DNA of 64,000 nucleotides from Candidatus Bipolaricaulota bacterium (GTDB lineage Bacteria > Bipolaricaulota > Bipolaricaulia > Bipolaricaulales > Bipolaricaulaceae): the NCBI GenBank assembly GCA_022838705.1, contig JALHJZ010000002.1:218272-282271 (forward strand), written 5' to 3'. The notes below the pieces were generated by a model. That model made no database searches. It was not told the DNA's origin and saw nothing but the letters and a program-made list of their open reading frames with translations. Of this stretch, positions 8,295 through 16,299 are shown piece after piece (within the stretch, counting starts at the first letter, position 1; every line of letters starts with the position of its first letter). Made by a program: the position numbers and the translations under genes.

Positions 8295-9098
8295 ATGGAA
8301 CGGCCGTTCATCCTGGTCACGAACGACGACGGGTACCTCTCGCCGGGGCTCCTCGCCCTGCGGCGGGCCCTCGCCACGGTCGGGGAGCCATGGGTGCTCG
8401 CCCCGGATCGGAACTGGTCTGCAGCATCGCGGACCCGCATCTTCCACAAGCCGCTGCGGTTCTCGAGCGCCCACCTCCCGGACGGGGAGGAGGTGCACGT
8501 CACGAACGGATCCCCATCCGACTGCGTGCTCCTCGCCCTCCTCGGCCTCGCCCCGCGCCGGCCCGACCTCGTCGTGGCGGGGATCAACATGGGGGCGAAC
8601 ATCGGGCACGACGTGACCTACTCGGGCACGGTCGCCGCGGCGATGGAGGGGGCATCGGCGGGGATCCCGGCGATCGCCGTATCCCTCGACCTCGGGTCCG
8701 ACGAGGGGCGGGAAGGGAACCCTGACTACGAGAGGGCAGCGGCGCTCACGGCGCGGGTGGCGAAGCTGGTGTTGGCGGAGCGGGACGCGCTCGTCCGCAC
8801 CCTCATCAACGTGAACGTGCCGCGCGGCGTGCCCAAAGGGGTCCGGGTCACCCGCCTCGGCGGCAAGATCTGGACCGATGACCTCGTGCGGGGCGAGGAC
8901 CCCCGCGGCCGTTCCTACTACTGGCTGGCGGGCGAGATGCTCTCCTCCCCGCCCTCAGGCGAGGAGGATACCGATGTGTGGGCGGTCCTGTCCGGGTACG
9001 TCTCGATCACCCCCCTCCACCTCGACCTCACCGCCTACGCCGTGCTCAACAACCTGCGCCGGTGGGAGGAGGAGATCCGCGTCGGGGACGCGGCGTAG
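8295..9098 (+). CDS. surE: 5'/3'-nucleotidase SurE
   Basis: Metal-dependent nucleoside monophosphate phosphatase linked to stationary-phase survival. 267 residues. The metal-binding LVTNDDG is at residues 7-13, followed by LAPDRNWSAAS, NGSPSDC and GINMGANIGHDVTYSGTV, all SurE signatures. GGAGGGG precedes the ATG. It lies 21 bp behind rsmD and is probably co-transcribed. Confidence 0.94.
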   Translation: MERPFILVTNDDGYLSPGLLALRRALATVGEPWVLAPDRNWSAASRTRIFHKPLRFSSAHLPDGEEVHVTNGSPSDCVLLALLGLAPRRPDLVVAGINMGANIGHDVTYSGTVAAAMEGASAGIPAIAVSLDLGSDEGREGNPDYERAAALTARVAKLVLAERDALVRTLINVNVPRGVPKGVRVTRLGGKIWTDDLVRGEDPRGRSYYWLAGEMLSSPPSGEEDTDVWAVLSGYVSITPLHLDLTAYAVLNNLRRWEEEIRVGDAA

Positions 9099-9110
9099 CT
9101 GGAGGGGCCC

Positions 9111-9116
9111 TATAAT
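9111..9116 (+). promoter_or_regulatory. -10 element for DUF72 gene, probable leaderless start
   Basis: Perfect TATAAT followed by 6 nt and the GTG start. No Shine-Dalgarno sequence fits in between. Confidence 0.55.
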
Positions 9117-9122
9117 CCCGAC

Positions 9123-9839
9123 GTGGAGGTCCGCATCGGCTGTTGCGGCTGGTCGGCGCTGCCGCCCGGGGAGGAACGGGGCCGGCATCGGCTCCAACTC
9201 TATGCTGCCCAGTTCCCGCTCGTCGAGGTCAACTCCACGTTCTACCGCCTCCCCTCGCTCGCGACCGTCCGCCGGTGGCGGGATCTCGCCGATAGCGTAA
9301 ACCCGCAGTTCGAGTTCACGGTCAAGGCCCACCGCGGGATCACCCACTACGCGCGGTTCCAGGGCCCCCAAGCCCGCGACGGGTTTGCACGCTCGGTCGA
9401 GGTGGCCCGCGCCCTGCGGGCGAGGGTGCTCCTCCTCCAGTGCCCGCCTTCGTTCTCCCCTGGGCCGGACCACGAGGAGGCCCTGACCCAGTTCCTCGCC
9501 ACGGTGGATAGGGGTGAACTCACCCTCGTGTGGGAGCCTCGCGGGCGGTGGGACGAGGAGCCAGAGCGGGTGGCCGCCCTATGCCGGAAGTACTCCCTCG
9601 TCCACGGCACCGACCCGTTCCGGACCCTCCCCGTCACGAGGGGGGAGATCGCGTACCTGCGCCTCCATGGGTCCCCGCCGGGGGCGCGGATGTACCGCTA
9701 CACCTACAGCGACCAAGACCTGGCGCGCCTGCGGGACACTGTCCGGGGGCTGGAGGCCGAACGGGTGTATGTGCTCTTCAACAACGACACGATGGTCTCC
9801 GATGCCCAAAGGTTCGCGGGGAGGTGGGCCACGGGATGA
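9123..9839 (+). CDS. DUF72 (YecE-like) family protein
   Basis: 238-residue TIM-barrel protein of the widespread, functionally uncharacterised DUF72 family. The N-terminal RIGCCGWS, the EVNSTFYRLP strand, the FTVKAHRGITH segment and the C-terminal YVLFNND are family hallmarks. Its stop overlaps the start of threonine synthase (ATGA), so the two are probably coupled, although no functional link is known. Confidence 0.85.
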   Translation: MEVRIGCCGWSALPPGEERGRHRLQLYAAQFPLVEVNSTFYRLPSLATVRRWRDLADSVNPQFEFTVKAHRGITHYARFQGPQARDGFARSVEVARALRARVLLLQCPPSFSPGPDHEEALTQFLATVDRGELTLVWEPRGRWDEEPERVAALCRKYSLVHGTDPFRTLPVTRGEIAYLRLHGSPPGARMYRYTYSDQDLARLRDTVRGLEAERVYVLFNNDTMVSDAQRFAGRWATG

Positions 9840-10954
9840 GAGGCGAATTGCGGTGTCCCCTGTGCGACTTCCGCACCGTGCCGAGTGCGGTACCGCTGCC
9901 GTGCCCGGCGTGCCGGGTCCCGCTCGACTACCGGCCGGATCCGCCGGCAGACTTCACCGCTGCAGGTTTGACTGGGCGCGGGGTATGGCGGTACGCCCCG
10001 TTCCTCCCCGCTGTGAATCCCGTCACCCTGGGCGAGGGGGGGACCCCCCTCATCCCTTCTCTGCGCATCGGCCCTCGCCTGGGGGTGAACCTCCTGTTCA
10101 AGGTCGAGGGGACGAACCCCACTGGCTCGTTCAAGGACCGGGGGGCAGCGGTGCTCGTCGCCGTCCTGCGGTCGTTCGGGGCGAGGACGGTGGCCGATGA
10201 CTCGTCGGGGAACGCCGGGGCGGCCCTCGCCGCCTACGCTGCCCGGGCGGGGGTCCGCGCCGCCCTCTACGTTCCGGCCCACGCCTCGGGGCCCAAGCTC
10301 GCCCAGATCGAAGCCCTCGGGGCGGAACTGGTGCGTGTGCCCGGCCCACGGGAGCGGGCCACGGACGCGGTCCAGGAGGCATGCACCGCGGACCCTGACC
10401 TCCTCTACGCCTCGCACAACGCCTCGCCGTACTTCGTCGCCGGCCTGACGACAATCGCCTACGAGCTAGGCGAGGAGGGTCGGATCCCTGACCACGTCGT
10501 CCTCCCGGTGGGTGGAGGCGGACTGTTCCTCGGGCTCGCCCATGGGTTCGCCCAGCTACGCGAGCGGGGGTGGATCGGACGGGTGCCGCGCCTCCACATC
10601 GCCCAGCCTGAGGCCTGTGCCCCCCTCGTCCGCGCCGGTGATGGGGGGGACCCGGTCGAACTTGACCCCCGGGCCACGGTGGCCGAGGGGGCACGGATCC
10701 CCCGCCCTGTGCGGGGCCGGGAGGTCCTGGCCGCGCTCAGGGCAGTGGATGGGGATACCGTCACGGTGGGGGAAGAGGAGATCCTCCGGGGTCAGGCGGA
10801 GCTCGCTCGCGAGGAAGGGATCTGGGTTGAGCCGACAGCGGCCCTCGCCGTGGCCGCCCTCCCCGCCCTCATCGCGCGGGGCACGATCAAACCTGGGGAG
10901 GAGATCGTGCTCCCCCTCACCGGGCACGGGCTCAAGGCGGTGAACCTGCGCTGA
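9836..10954 (+). CDS. thrC: Threonine synthase with N-terminal zinc ribbon
   Basis: PLP enzyme converting O-phosphohomoserine to threonine. 372 residues. An N-terminal CPLC...CPAC ribbon (7-26) precedes GEGGTPL and the PLP lysine in NPTGSFKDRGA near residue 100; the phosphate loop is VGGGGLF. The DSSGNAGAALAAYA segment and the C-terminal region fit this family of threonine synthases. A threonine dehydratase or diaminopropionate-type enzyme is less likely given the Zn ribbon. The ATG overlaps the DUF72 stop. Confidence 0.85.
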   Translation: MRGELRCPLCDFRTVPSAVPLPCPACRVPLDYRPDPPADFTAAGLTGRGVWRYAPFLPAVNPVTLGEGGTPLIPSLRIGPRLGVNLLFKVEGTNPTGSFKDRGAAVLVAVLRSFGARTVADDSSGNAGAALAAYAARAGVRAALYVPAHASGPKLAQIEALGAELVRVPGPRERATDAVQEACTADPDLLYASHNASPYFVAGLTTIAYELGEEGRIPDHVVLPVGGGGLFLGLAHGFAQLRERGWIGRVPRLHIAQPEACAPLVRAGDGGDPVELDPRATVAEGARIPRPVRGREVLAALRAVDGDTVTVGEEEILRGQAELAREEGIWVEPTAALAVAALPALIARGTIKPGEEIVLPLTGHGLKAVNLR

Positions 10955-10988
10955 CCCTCGTCCCCAATCCGCGCGGGGGCGGCTTCGG

Positions 10989-11540
10989 CTAGCCTCCGAA
11001 CCGATCGCGGCGCACGATCTCCGCGAGGGGCACCCGCTCCACCTCCCGCGGCGTGTACGCGGGCCGGCCGATCGGGAGGAGGGCCACGACCCTCATCCCG
11101 CGGGGGATGCCGAGAATCCGCTTCACTTCTGCCTCCGCCCGACCCCGCAGCCCCGCCCAATACGAGGCCAGCCCCAAGCTGTGGGCCATGAGGGCCATGT
11201 TCTGCGTCGCCACCGCCCCTGCCTCGATCCAGTGCCCCGGATCCTTCACCGGGTCAACGACAACTGCGATCAGCACCGGTGCATCGCCGACCCCTTTCCC
11301 GGTGAGGGCAGCCTGGCCGCGGCGCGCGAAGGCGAGCCGCTCCACCAGGGCCCCCAACTTGGCCTTCGTGTCCTCGTCCCGCACCACGACGAACGTCCAC
11401 GGCTGGGAGTTGGCGAACGACGGGGCCCACCTCCCCGCCTCGAGGATCGCCTCCACCTCGTCGTCGCTCACCGGCTTCGGCTCGAACCGGAGCACGCTCC
11501 TCCGGCCACGGATCGCGTTCAGTACCTCGTTCTTCATCAT
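10989..11540 (-). CDS. Nitroreductase-family flavoprotein
   Basis: 183-residue FMN-dependent NAD(P)H oxidoreductase of the nitroreductase family. Characteristic FMN contacts are RRSVLRF near residue 13, WAPSFANSQPWTF near residue 37, and GSASYWAG-like GLASYWAGL. Physiological substrate is unknown. It overlaps the upstream fusion gene by 4 nt, making a tandem nitroreductase operon. Confidence 0.85.
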   Translation of the reverse strand: MMKNEVLNAIRGRRSVLRFEPKPVSDDEVEAILEAGRWAPSFANSQPWTFVVVRDEDTKAKLGALVERLAFARRGQAALTGKGVGDAPVLIAVVVDPVKDPGHWIEAGAVATQNMALMAHSLGLASYWAGLRGRAEAEVKRILGIPRGMRVVALLPIGRPAYTPREVERVPLAEIVRRDRFGG

Positions 11541-12565
11541 ATGCCCTCCGTCTCGTTTGGGTCCCCAAACTTATTCCATGCCACCACAGCTGACAAGGGC
11601 TTCCGCTCCCGTGGCCCGAGCTCGATCGCGCGGTGCTTATCGCTGAGCGTGCTCGCCTCGCCCCGCTTCCCGATGACGATGAGCGCGATGAGGATGTACT
11701 CCTCCGGGATCCCCAGCGCCTCCTTGACGGCGGGGGGGTCGTAGCCGGCGATGGGGTGGGCGACGAGCCCCATCTGGGTCGCCTGGATCATGAGCAGGCC
11801 GGTGGCCATTCCACACCCGAATAGGAAGTAGTCGCGCCCATCGGAGAGCTTGCAGTCGAGGTCGCGGTGGCTGGCGAGGGCGAGGATCGCCGGGGCACGC
11901 TTCGCCCAGTAGTTCCCCCCGGACAGGGCCCCCTTCACCCTGTCCAGCGTTTCCCCTTCCGCGATCACGAACCGCCACGGCTGGTTGTTGAAGCAGGAGG
12001 GGGCGAGGTGGGCCGCCTCGACCAGCCGCTCGAGCGCCTCCCGGGCCACGGGCTCCCCGGACAGGGCACGGTACGCCCGCCGGGCACGGATGAGCGGGTT
12101 GATGGCCTCGTCCGCGGCCTGCAGCGCCCGCAGCGTGACGAGAACCTCCTCCGCGTGGCCGGCCGCCTTCCCCCGCCGCCATGCCCAGCGCACGGACCCC
12201 GCCCGGTCGAGGAGGAACGTCGCCCGCTGGACCCGGCCCGCGGGCGTGACGACGCAATAGGCCCTCGCCACAGCGCGGTCGGGATCGGAAAGCAGGGTGA
12301 GGCCCCCGCCCGCCGCGAACCGGGCGAGGGTGGAAGGGGAATCGGGCGCGATCCCCACCAGCCGTGCCCCGAGGGAGGTGAACTCGGGGAGGAGGGCCTG
12401 GAAAGCGCGGGCCTCCTCGGCCCAGGCAGGCGTCCCGGCGCGGGGGAAGAAGTGCAGGACGACGTACGAGCCCCTCAGCTCGCGGAGCGAGACCGCCCCG
12501 CCCGCCGCCGACGGCAGCGTGAACTCGGGGGCCAGCCCAACCAGGTTTATCCGGTCCTCGGCCAT
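11537..12565 (-). CDS. Peroxiredoxin-like / nitroreductase fusion
   Basis: 342 residues. Residues about 5-150 form a Bcp/PrxQ-like thioredoxin fold (APEFTLPSA, VVLHFFPRAGTP), and about 155-335 form a nitroreductase domain (RRAYRALS, LAPSCFNNQPWRF). The peroxidatic cysteine position of TPGCT reads TPAWA (Trp48) and the usual resolving cysteine is also gone, so the first domain is probably not a peroxidase. It may bind or position a redox partner for the flavin domain. The start lies 7 nt after a TATCAT motif. Confidence 0.82.
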   Translation of the reverse strand: MAEDRINLVGLAPEFTLPSAAGGAVSLRELRGSYVVLHFFPRAGTPAWAEEARAFQALLPEFTSLGARLVGIAPDSPSTLARFAAGGGLTLLSDPDRAVARAYCVVTPAGRVQRATFLLDRAGSVRWAWRRGKAAGHAEEVLVTLRALQAADEAINPLIRARRAYRALSGEPVAREALERLVEAAHLAPSCFNNQPWRFVIAEGETLDRVKGALSGGNYWAKRAPAILALASHRDLDCKLSDGRDYFLFGCGMATGLLMIQATQMGLVAHPIAGYDPPAVKEALGIPEEYILIALIVIGKRGEASTLSDKHRAIELGPRERKPLSAVVAWNKFGDPNETEGI

Positions 12566-12572
12566 GGGAGGG

Positions 12573-12578
12573 ATGATA
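12573..12578 (-). promoter_or_regulatory. -10-like element for the peroxiredoxin-nitroreductase fusion
   Basis: TATCAT on the minus strand, 7 nt before the ATG, without a Shine-Dalgarno sequence; part of the leaderless pattern. Confidence 0.45.
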
Positions 12579-12610
12579 GCCCCCCCTCCCGGGCCGGCAA
12601 CCCGCGCGCG

Positions 12611-13525
12611 TCAGAAGCCGAGCTCGATCCCGACCGTGCTCTGAATGAGGCCGCCGAAATCGAACTGCGTCCGGGAGTAGATGCGGACCCAGGAGAACGC
12701 CACCTCCACCCACACCTCCTGGGACACGAACCCTCCAAGGTCGAACGCGGTCACAAGCCGGATCGCGACCGGCGGCACCCGCACTCCGAGGAACAGCTTC
12801 GCCCAGTCCAGGCCGAAGCTCCCGGTGAAGTTGAGGCGGAGCCGCGCGCCGAGCTCGGCCTCCGGATCCGGGTAGATGTAGCTCGCCCCGAGCTCGCTCC
12901 ACGCGAGGCCGTACGGGTTGAAGAGGACCCGGGAGTCGGCGCGGAAACAGGCGCCCGTGAACCCCAGGTGGAGGAGCTCCTCCTCGAACCACACCCCAGA
13001 CACCGCAGCGAGGTCGGTGGCGGGGTCGTCGTCGAGCAGGGAGTCGAGCCCCGTCACGCCGAACCCGGTGAGGCTGCGGGCGAAGAACCCCGGGTGCCAC
13101 GCGACGCCGAGGTCGAGGACAAGCCCGACCGTGTAGTCTGGATCATCACACGGTAGCGCGAGGTTCTCAACGAGGAACAGCCCCCCGAGCTCCCACGGGC
13201 AACACCCCCCGCGGACCTCGAACCAGTACTTGGAGAAGCACGGGTCGAACCTCATCCCGCTTTGGAGGCCGATCCCATCGAGATCAACCCCCACCGTGAG
13301 GTACGCGGCCTCAAGCCCTGTGAGGGAGAGCTCCGTTCGGCTGATGACCTCCGCCCGGTCGTATGCGAGGGCGAGGGTGACGGCGGACGCGAGGTCGAGC
13401 GAAGAGGACAACGGCGTGACGGCAACCTCGATCCCGAGTGAGCCGGAGAAGGCCGGGGATTGGGACCAGGATGTGGCACCCCACACCAGGGTCACTGCGA
13501 GCACACCCAGGAGACGCTTTCTCAT
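12611..13525 (-). CDS. Putative outer-membrane beta-barrel protein
   Basis: 304 residues with a signal peptide (MRKRLLGVLAVTLVWGATSWSQ). The rest alternates hydrophobic and polar residues in short strands (LYL/VEVAF, RIYSRTQFDF, GIELGF) and ends in phenylalanine, all typical of an outer-membrane barrel. No known family recognised. GAGGTGG precedes the ATG. The gene is separated from the upstream COG2403 gene by a strong hairpin. Confidence 0.6.
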   Translation of the reverse strand: MRKRLLGVLAVTLVWGATSWSQSPAFSGSLGIEVAVTPLSSSLDLASAVTLALAYDRAEVISRTELSLTGLEAAYLTVGVDLDGIGLQSGMRFDPCFSKYWFEVRGGCCPWELGGLFLVENLALPCDDPDYTVGLVLDLGVAWHPGFFARSLTGFGVTGLDSLLDDDPATDLAAVSGVWFEEELLHLGFTGACFRADSRVLFNPYGLAWSELGASYIYPDPEAELGARLRLNFTGSFGLDWAKLFLGVRVPPVAIRLVTAFDLGGFVSQEVWVEVAFSWVRIYSRTQFDFGGLIQSTVGIELGF

Positions 13526-13586
13526 CTCAGACCACCTCATGGGAGGAGGGTACGGAGATGACCAGGCCCAGCGGGGCACACCGGAC

Positions 13587-13618
13587 GGGCCGCCCGGCCT
13601 CATTTGTCCGGGCGGCCC
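13587..13618 (-). terminator. Hairpin after the COG2403 gene
   Basis: Perfect 11-bp stem (GGGCCGCCCGG / CCGGGCGGCCC) with a 10-nt loop, between two minus-strand genes. No T tract follows, so Rho-independent action is uncertain. Confidence 0.5.
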
Positions 13619-13630
13619 TGGACCCCTGTC

Positions 13631-14938
13631 TCAGAACCGGGGGAGGAGGTCCGCCACCGTGGGATGGCCGATCTCCTGAAGATCGTACCGGACGCGGGTT
13701 GACGGCTTCTCGATCGCGATCAGGCGGCGCAGGTCCACCGGCGTCGCGATGACGACGGCGTCGCAGGGGACGCGGGCGATCGTCTGGGCGAGCTCCTCGA
13801 TCTGCTTCTTCCCGTACCCCATCGCGGGCAGCACCGGGCCGAGGTGGGGATAGGCTCTGTACACGTCGCCGAGCGACCCCTGGGCATAGGGACGCGGGTC
13901 GGCGAAGGTCGCCCCGAGCTTCCGTGCCACCACTGCCCCCGCCCCGAACGGCATCTCCCCGTGGGTGACGGTGGGCCCATCCTCGATCACGAGCACCCTC
14001 CGCCCCGCCACGAGCTCCGGCGCATCCAAGGTGATCGGGGACGCCGCTTCCACAATCCTCGCCCGCGGGTTGAGGAAGGAAAGGGAGGCCCGCAGCTGCT
14101 CCACCGGTTCGAGCCCCGCCGTATCCACCTTGTTGATCACGATCGCCTCTGCCTGGCGGACGAGCACGGATCCAGGCCAGTACGTGTTCTCATGCCCAAC
14201 CCGCAGCGGGTCGGCGACGACGATCAGGAAGTCGGGGCGGAAGAAGGGGGAGTCGTTGTTCCCCCCGTCCCACAGGATCACGTCCGCTTCCGCCTCCGCC
14301 TGACGGAGGATCGCCCCGTAGTCCACCCCCGCATAGACGACAAACCCTTCCTGGAGGTGGGGCTCGTACTCCTCGCGCTCCTCGATCGTACACTCCGCCC
14401 GGTCCAGGTCCTCGAACGACGCGAACCGTTGCACGGCCTGGCGGACGAGGTCCCCGTAGGGCATGGGGTGGCGGACCACGGCGACCCTCTTCCCCTGTTC
14501 GTGGAGGATCTGGGCCACGCGGCGGGTGGTCTGGGACTTGCCTGATCCAGTGCGCACCGCGCACACGGCGACGACCGGCTTCTTGGCCGCCAGTTGGGTC
14601 GAGCGGGGGCCGAGAAGCCAGAAGTCCGCCCCCGCCGCAGCGGCGAGCGCCGCCCGTTCCATCACGTGCTGGTGCGAGACGTCGGAATAGGCGAACACCA
14701 CCCGGTCCACTCCCTTCTCGCGCACGAGGTGGGGGAGGCGCTCCTCCGGCTCGATCGGGATCCCGTTCGGGTAGAGCCGTCCGGCGAGCTCCGCGGGGTA
14801 ACGGCGCCCGACGATCCCCGGGATCTGGGTGGCGGTGAACGCGACCACCTCGTAGGCGTCGTTGTCCCTGAACACAACGTTGAAGTTGTGGAAGTCGCGG
14901 CCGGCAGCGCCCATGATGATGACCTTGGTCTTGCGCAT
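13631..14938 (-). CDS. COG2403 GTPase, cyclic 2,3-diphosphoglycerate synthetase-like
   Basis: 435-residue predicted P-loop protein. It starts with a Rossmann-like segment (KVIIMGAAGRDFHNF), then a P-loop TGSGKSQTTR near residue 135, a metal region DGGNNDSPF, and NKVD near residue 268. The family (COG2403) resembles the archaeal cyclic 2,3-diphosphoglycerate synthetase, but activity in bacteria is untested. GAGGTG precedes the ATG, and a TATAAT lies further upstream. It is divergent from the GNAT gene. Confidence 0.8.
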   Translation of the reverse strand: MRKTKVIIMGAAGRDFHNFNVVFRDNDAYEVVAFTATQIPGIVGRRYPAELAGRLYPNGIPIEPEERLPHLVREKGVDRVVFAYSDVSHQHVMERAALAAAAGADFWLLGPRSTQLAAKKPVVAVCAVRTGSGKSQTTRRVAQILHEQGKRVAVVRHPMPYGDLVRQAVQRFASFEDLDRAECTIEEREEYEPHLQEGFVVYAGVDYGAILRQAEAEADVILWDGGNNDSPFFRPDFLIVVADPLRVGHENTYWPGSVLVRQAEAIVINKVDTAGLEPVEQLRASLSFLNPRARIVEAASPITLDAPELVAGRRVLVIEDGPTVTHGEMPFGAGAVVARKLGATFADPRPYAQGSLGDVYRAYPHLGPVLPAMGYGKKQIEELAQTIARVPCDAVVIATPVDLRRLIAIEKPSTRVRYDLQEIGHPTVADLLPRF

Positions 14939-14975
14939 GGATTCACCTCAAGTTAGATGGTGTCGCAACGGCGGG

Positions 14976-14981
14976 ATTATA
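14976..14981 (-). promoter_or_regulatory. -10 element for the COG2403 gene
   Basis: Perfect TATAAT on the minus strand giving a leader of roughly 30 nt that carries a GAGGTG ribosome-binding site. No clear -35. Confidence 0.5.
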
Positions 14982-15051
14982 CCCGATCCCGGCCCGGGTG
15001 AGGCTTCACGATGGCCCCGGCGGCGGACCGGCATCCCCGGCCCGGACCGGG

Positions 15052-15057
15052 GATAAT
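15052..15057 (+). promoter_or_regulatory. -10-like element for the GNAT gene, probable leaderless start
   Basis: GATAAT followed by 8 nt and the ATG; no Shine-Dalgarno sequence. Confidence 0.45.
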
Positions 15058-15065
15058 GGGGGCTT

Positions 15066-16229
15066 ATGGCCCGGCTCACGATCGAGGAGATCCCGCTCGG
15101 GGACCGCCGGCTACGGCAGTTCGTCGCGGTCCCATGGCACATCCACCGCGGGGACCCGAATTGGACCCCTCCCCTCACCGCCGACCTCCTCGGGAGCCGG
15201 CTCCTCGGCTTGACCGGCCTCCTCACCCCCGCCCATCCCTACCACGAGACAGCTGAGGTCACGCACTTCCTCGCCCGCTCCGGCTCCAACCTCGTGGGCC
15301 GGGTGTCGGCCGCGATCAACCACCGGTTCAACGAGTACCACAGAACGAACCTTGGGTCCTTCGGGTTCTACGAAGCGGTCCCAGACTACGCGGTCACCGA
15401 AGCCCTCCTCGATAGCGCCCGGGCCTGGCTCGCCCAGCGCGGGGTGGACGCGATGCGCGGGCCGGGCGGGTACTCCAACGCCACCCACGAGTCCCACCAG
15501 GCGGTGCTCGTCCATGGGTTCGACACCCCGCCCACGGTGGAGCTCACCCACAACCCGCCCTACTACGGCGAGCACCTCGAGCGGTACGGCCTGCGGAAGG
15601 TCAAGGACTATCATGCGTACTGGATTGCTCCGTCCCAGCCCATGGATCCGCGCCTGGAGCGCCTCGTCGCGGCAGCCCGAGCCCGCCGAGGGATCACGAC
15701 CCGCCCGTTCGACCTGCGGCATCTCCTGGAAGACGTGGAACGCCTCGCGTGGGTCTACAACGAGGCGTGGGCCGCCAACTGGGGGTTCCTCCCGATCACG
15801 GACGGGGAGGCGAAGGCGCTCGCGAAGAGCCTGAAGACGATCGCCGATCCGGAGTTGATCCGGTTCGCCTACGTGGACGGGGAGCTCGCGGCGATGATCG
15901 GGGCGATCCCGGACCCGAACGTGGCCCTCCGGCCGACGTGGAACCCGGTGCTCGATTGCGACCTCGTGCGGGCGCTGCGCCTCATGGCCCGTCGGCGCCG
16001 GATCCGTACGGCGCGGGTGATGTTCTTCGGGATCCGCCCTCCGTACCGGAAGATGGGGGTGGATGCGGTCCTGTTCCACGAGGTGCTCACGATCGCCTGG
16101 GGGAAAGGGTACCGGGCCGGCGAGGCGTCCATGCTCCTCGAGGACAACGACCTCATCCTGCGGGCCTGCGAGGCGATGGGCGGGCGCCTCTCGAAGACCT
16201 GGCGGATCTACGAAATGCCCATCCCGTAA
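15066..16229 (+). CDS. GNAT-superfamily acyltransferase-like protein (YghO-type)
   Basis: 387-residue protein of a bacterial family annotated as N-acetyltransferase (YghO-like). The N-terminal part contains the conserved PWHIHRGDPNWTPPL segment and GRVSAAINHRFNEYH. The C-terminal half holds a GNAT-like fold with FGIRPPYRKMGVDAVLF, the acyl-CoA binding loop. No substrate is known. Confidence 0.75.
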   Translation: MARLTIEEIPLGDRRLRQFVAVPWHIHRGDPNWTPPLTADLLGSRLLGLTGLLTPAHPYHETAEVTHFLARSGSNLVGRVSAAINHRFNEYHRTNLGSFGFYEAVPDYAVTEALLDSARAWLAQRGVDAMRGPGGYSNATHESHQAVLVHGFDTPPTVELTHNPPYYGEHLERYGLRKVKDYHAYWIAPSQPMDPRLERLVAAARARRGITTRPFDLRHLLEDVERLAWVYNEAWAANWGFLPITDGEAKALAKSLKTIADPELIRFAYVDGELAAMIGAIPDPNVALRPTWNPVLDCDLVRALRLMARRRRIRTARVMFFGIRPPYRKMGVDAVLFHEVLTIAWGKGYRAGEASMLLEDNDLILRACEAMGGRLSKTWRIYEMPIP

Positions 16230-16287
16230 CCGGGGGAGACGAACACCGCCGGTCCCCGGAACACGGATCACGAATAGCGGCGAGCTG

Positions 16288-16293
16288 TATAAT
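16288..16293 (+). promoter_or_regulatory. -10 element for the ATP-cone kinase, probable leaderless start
   Basis: Perfect TATAAT with 6 nt to the GTG start; this defines the start codon choice. Confidence 0.55.
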
Positions 16294-16299
16294 CCGTGC

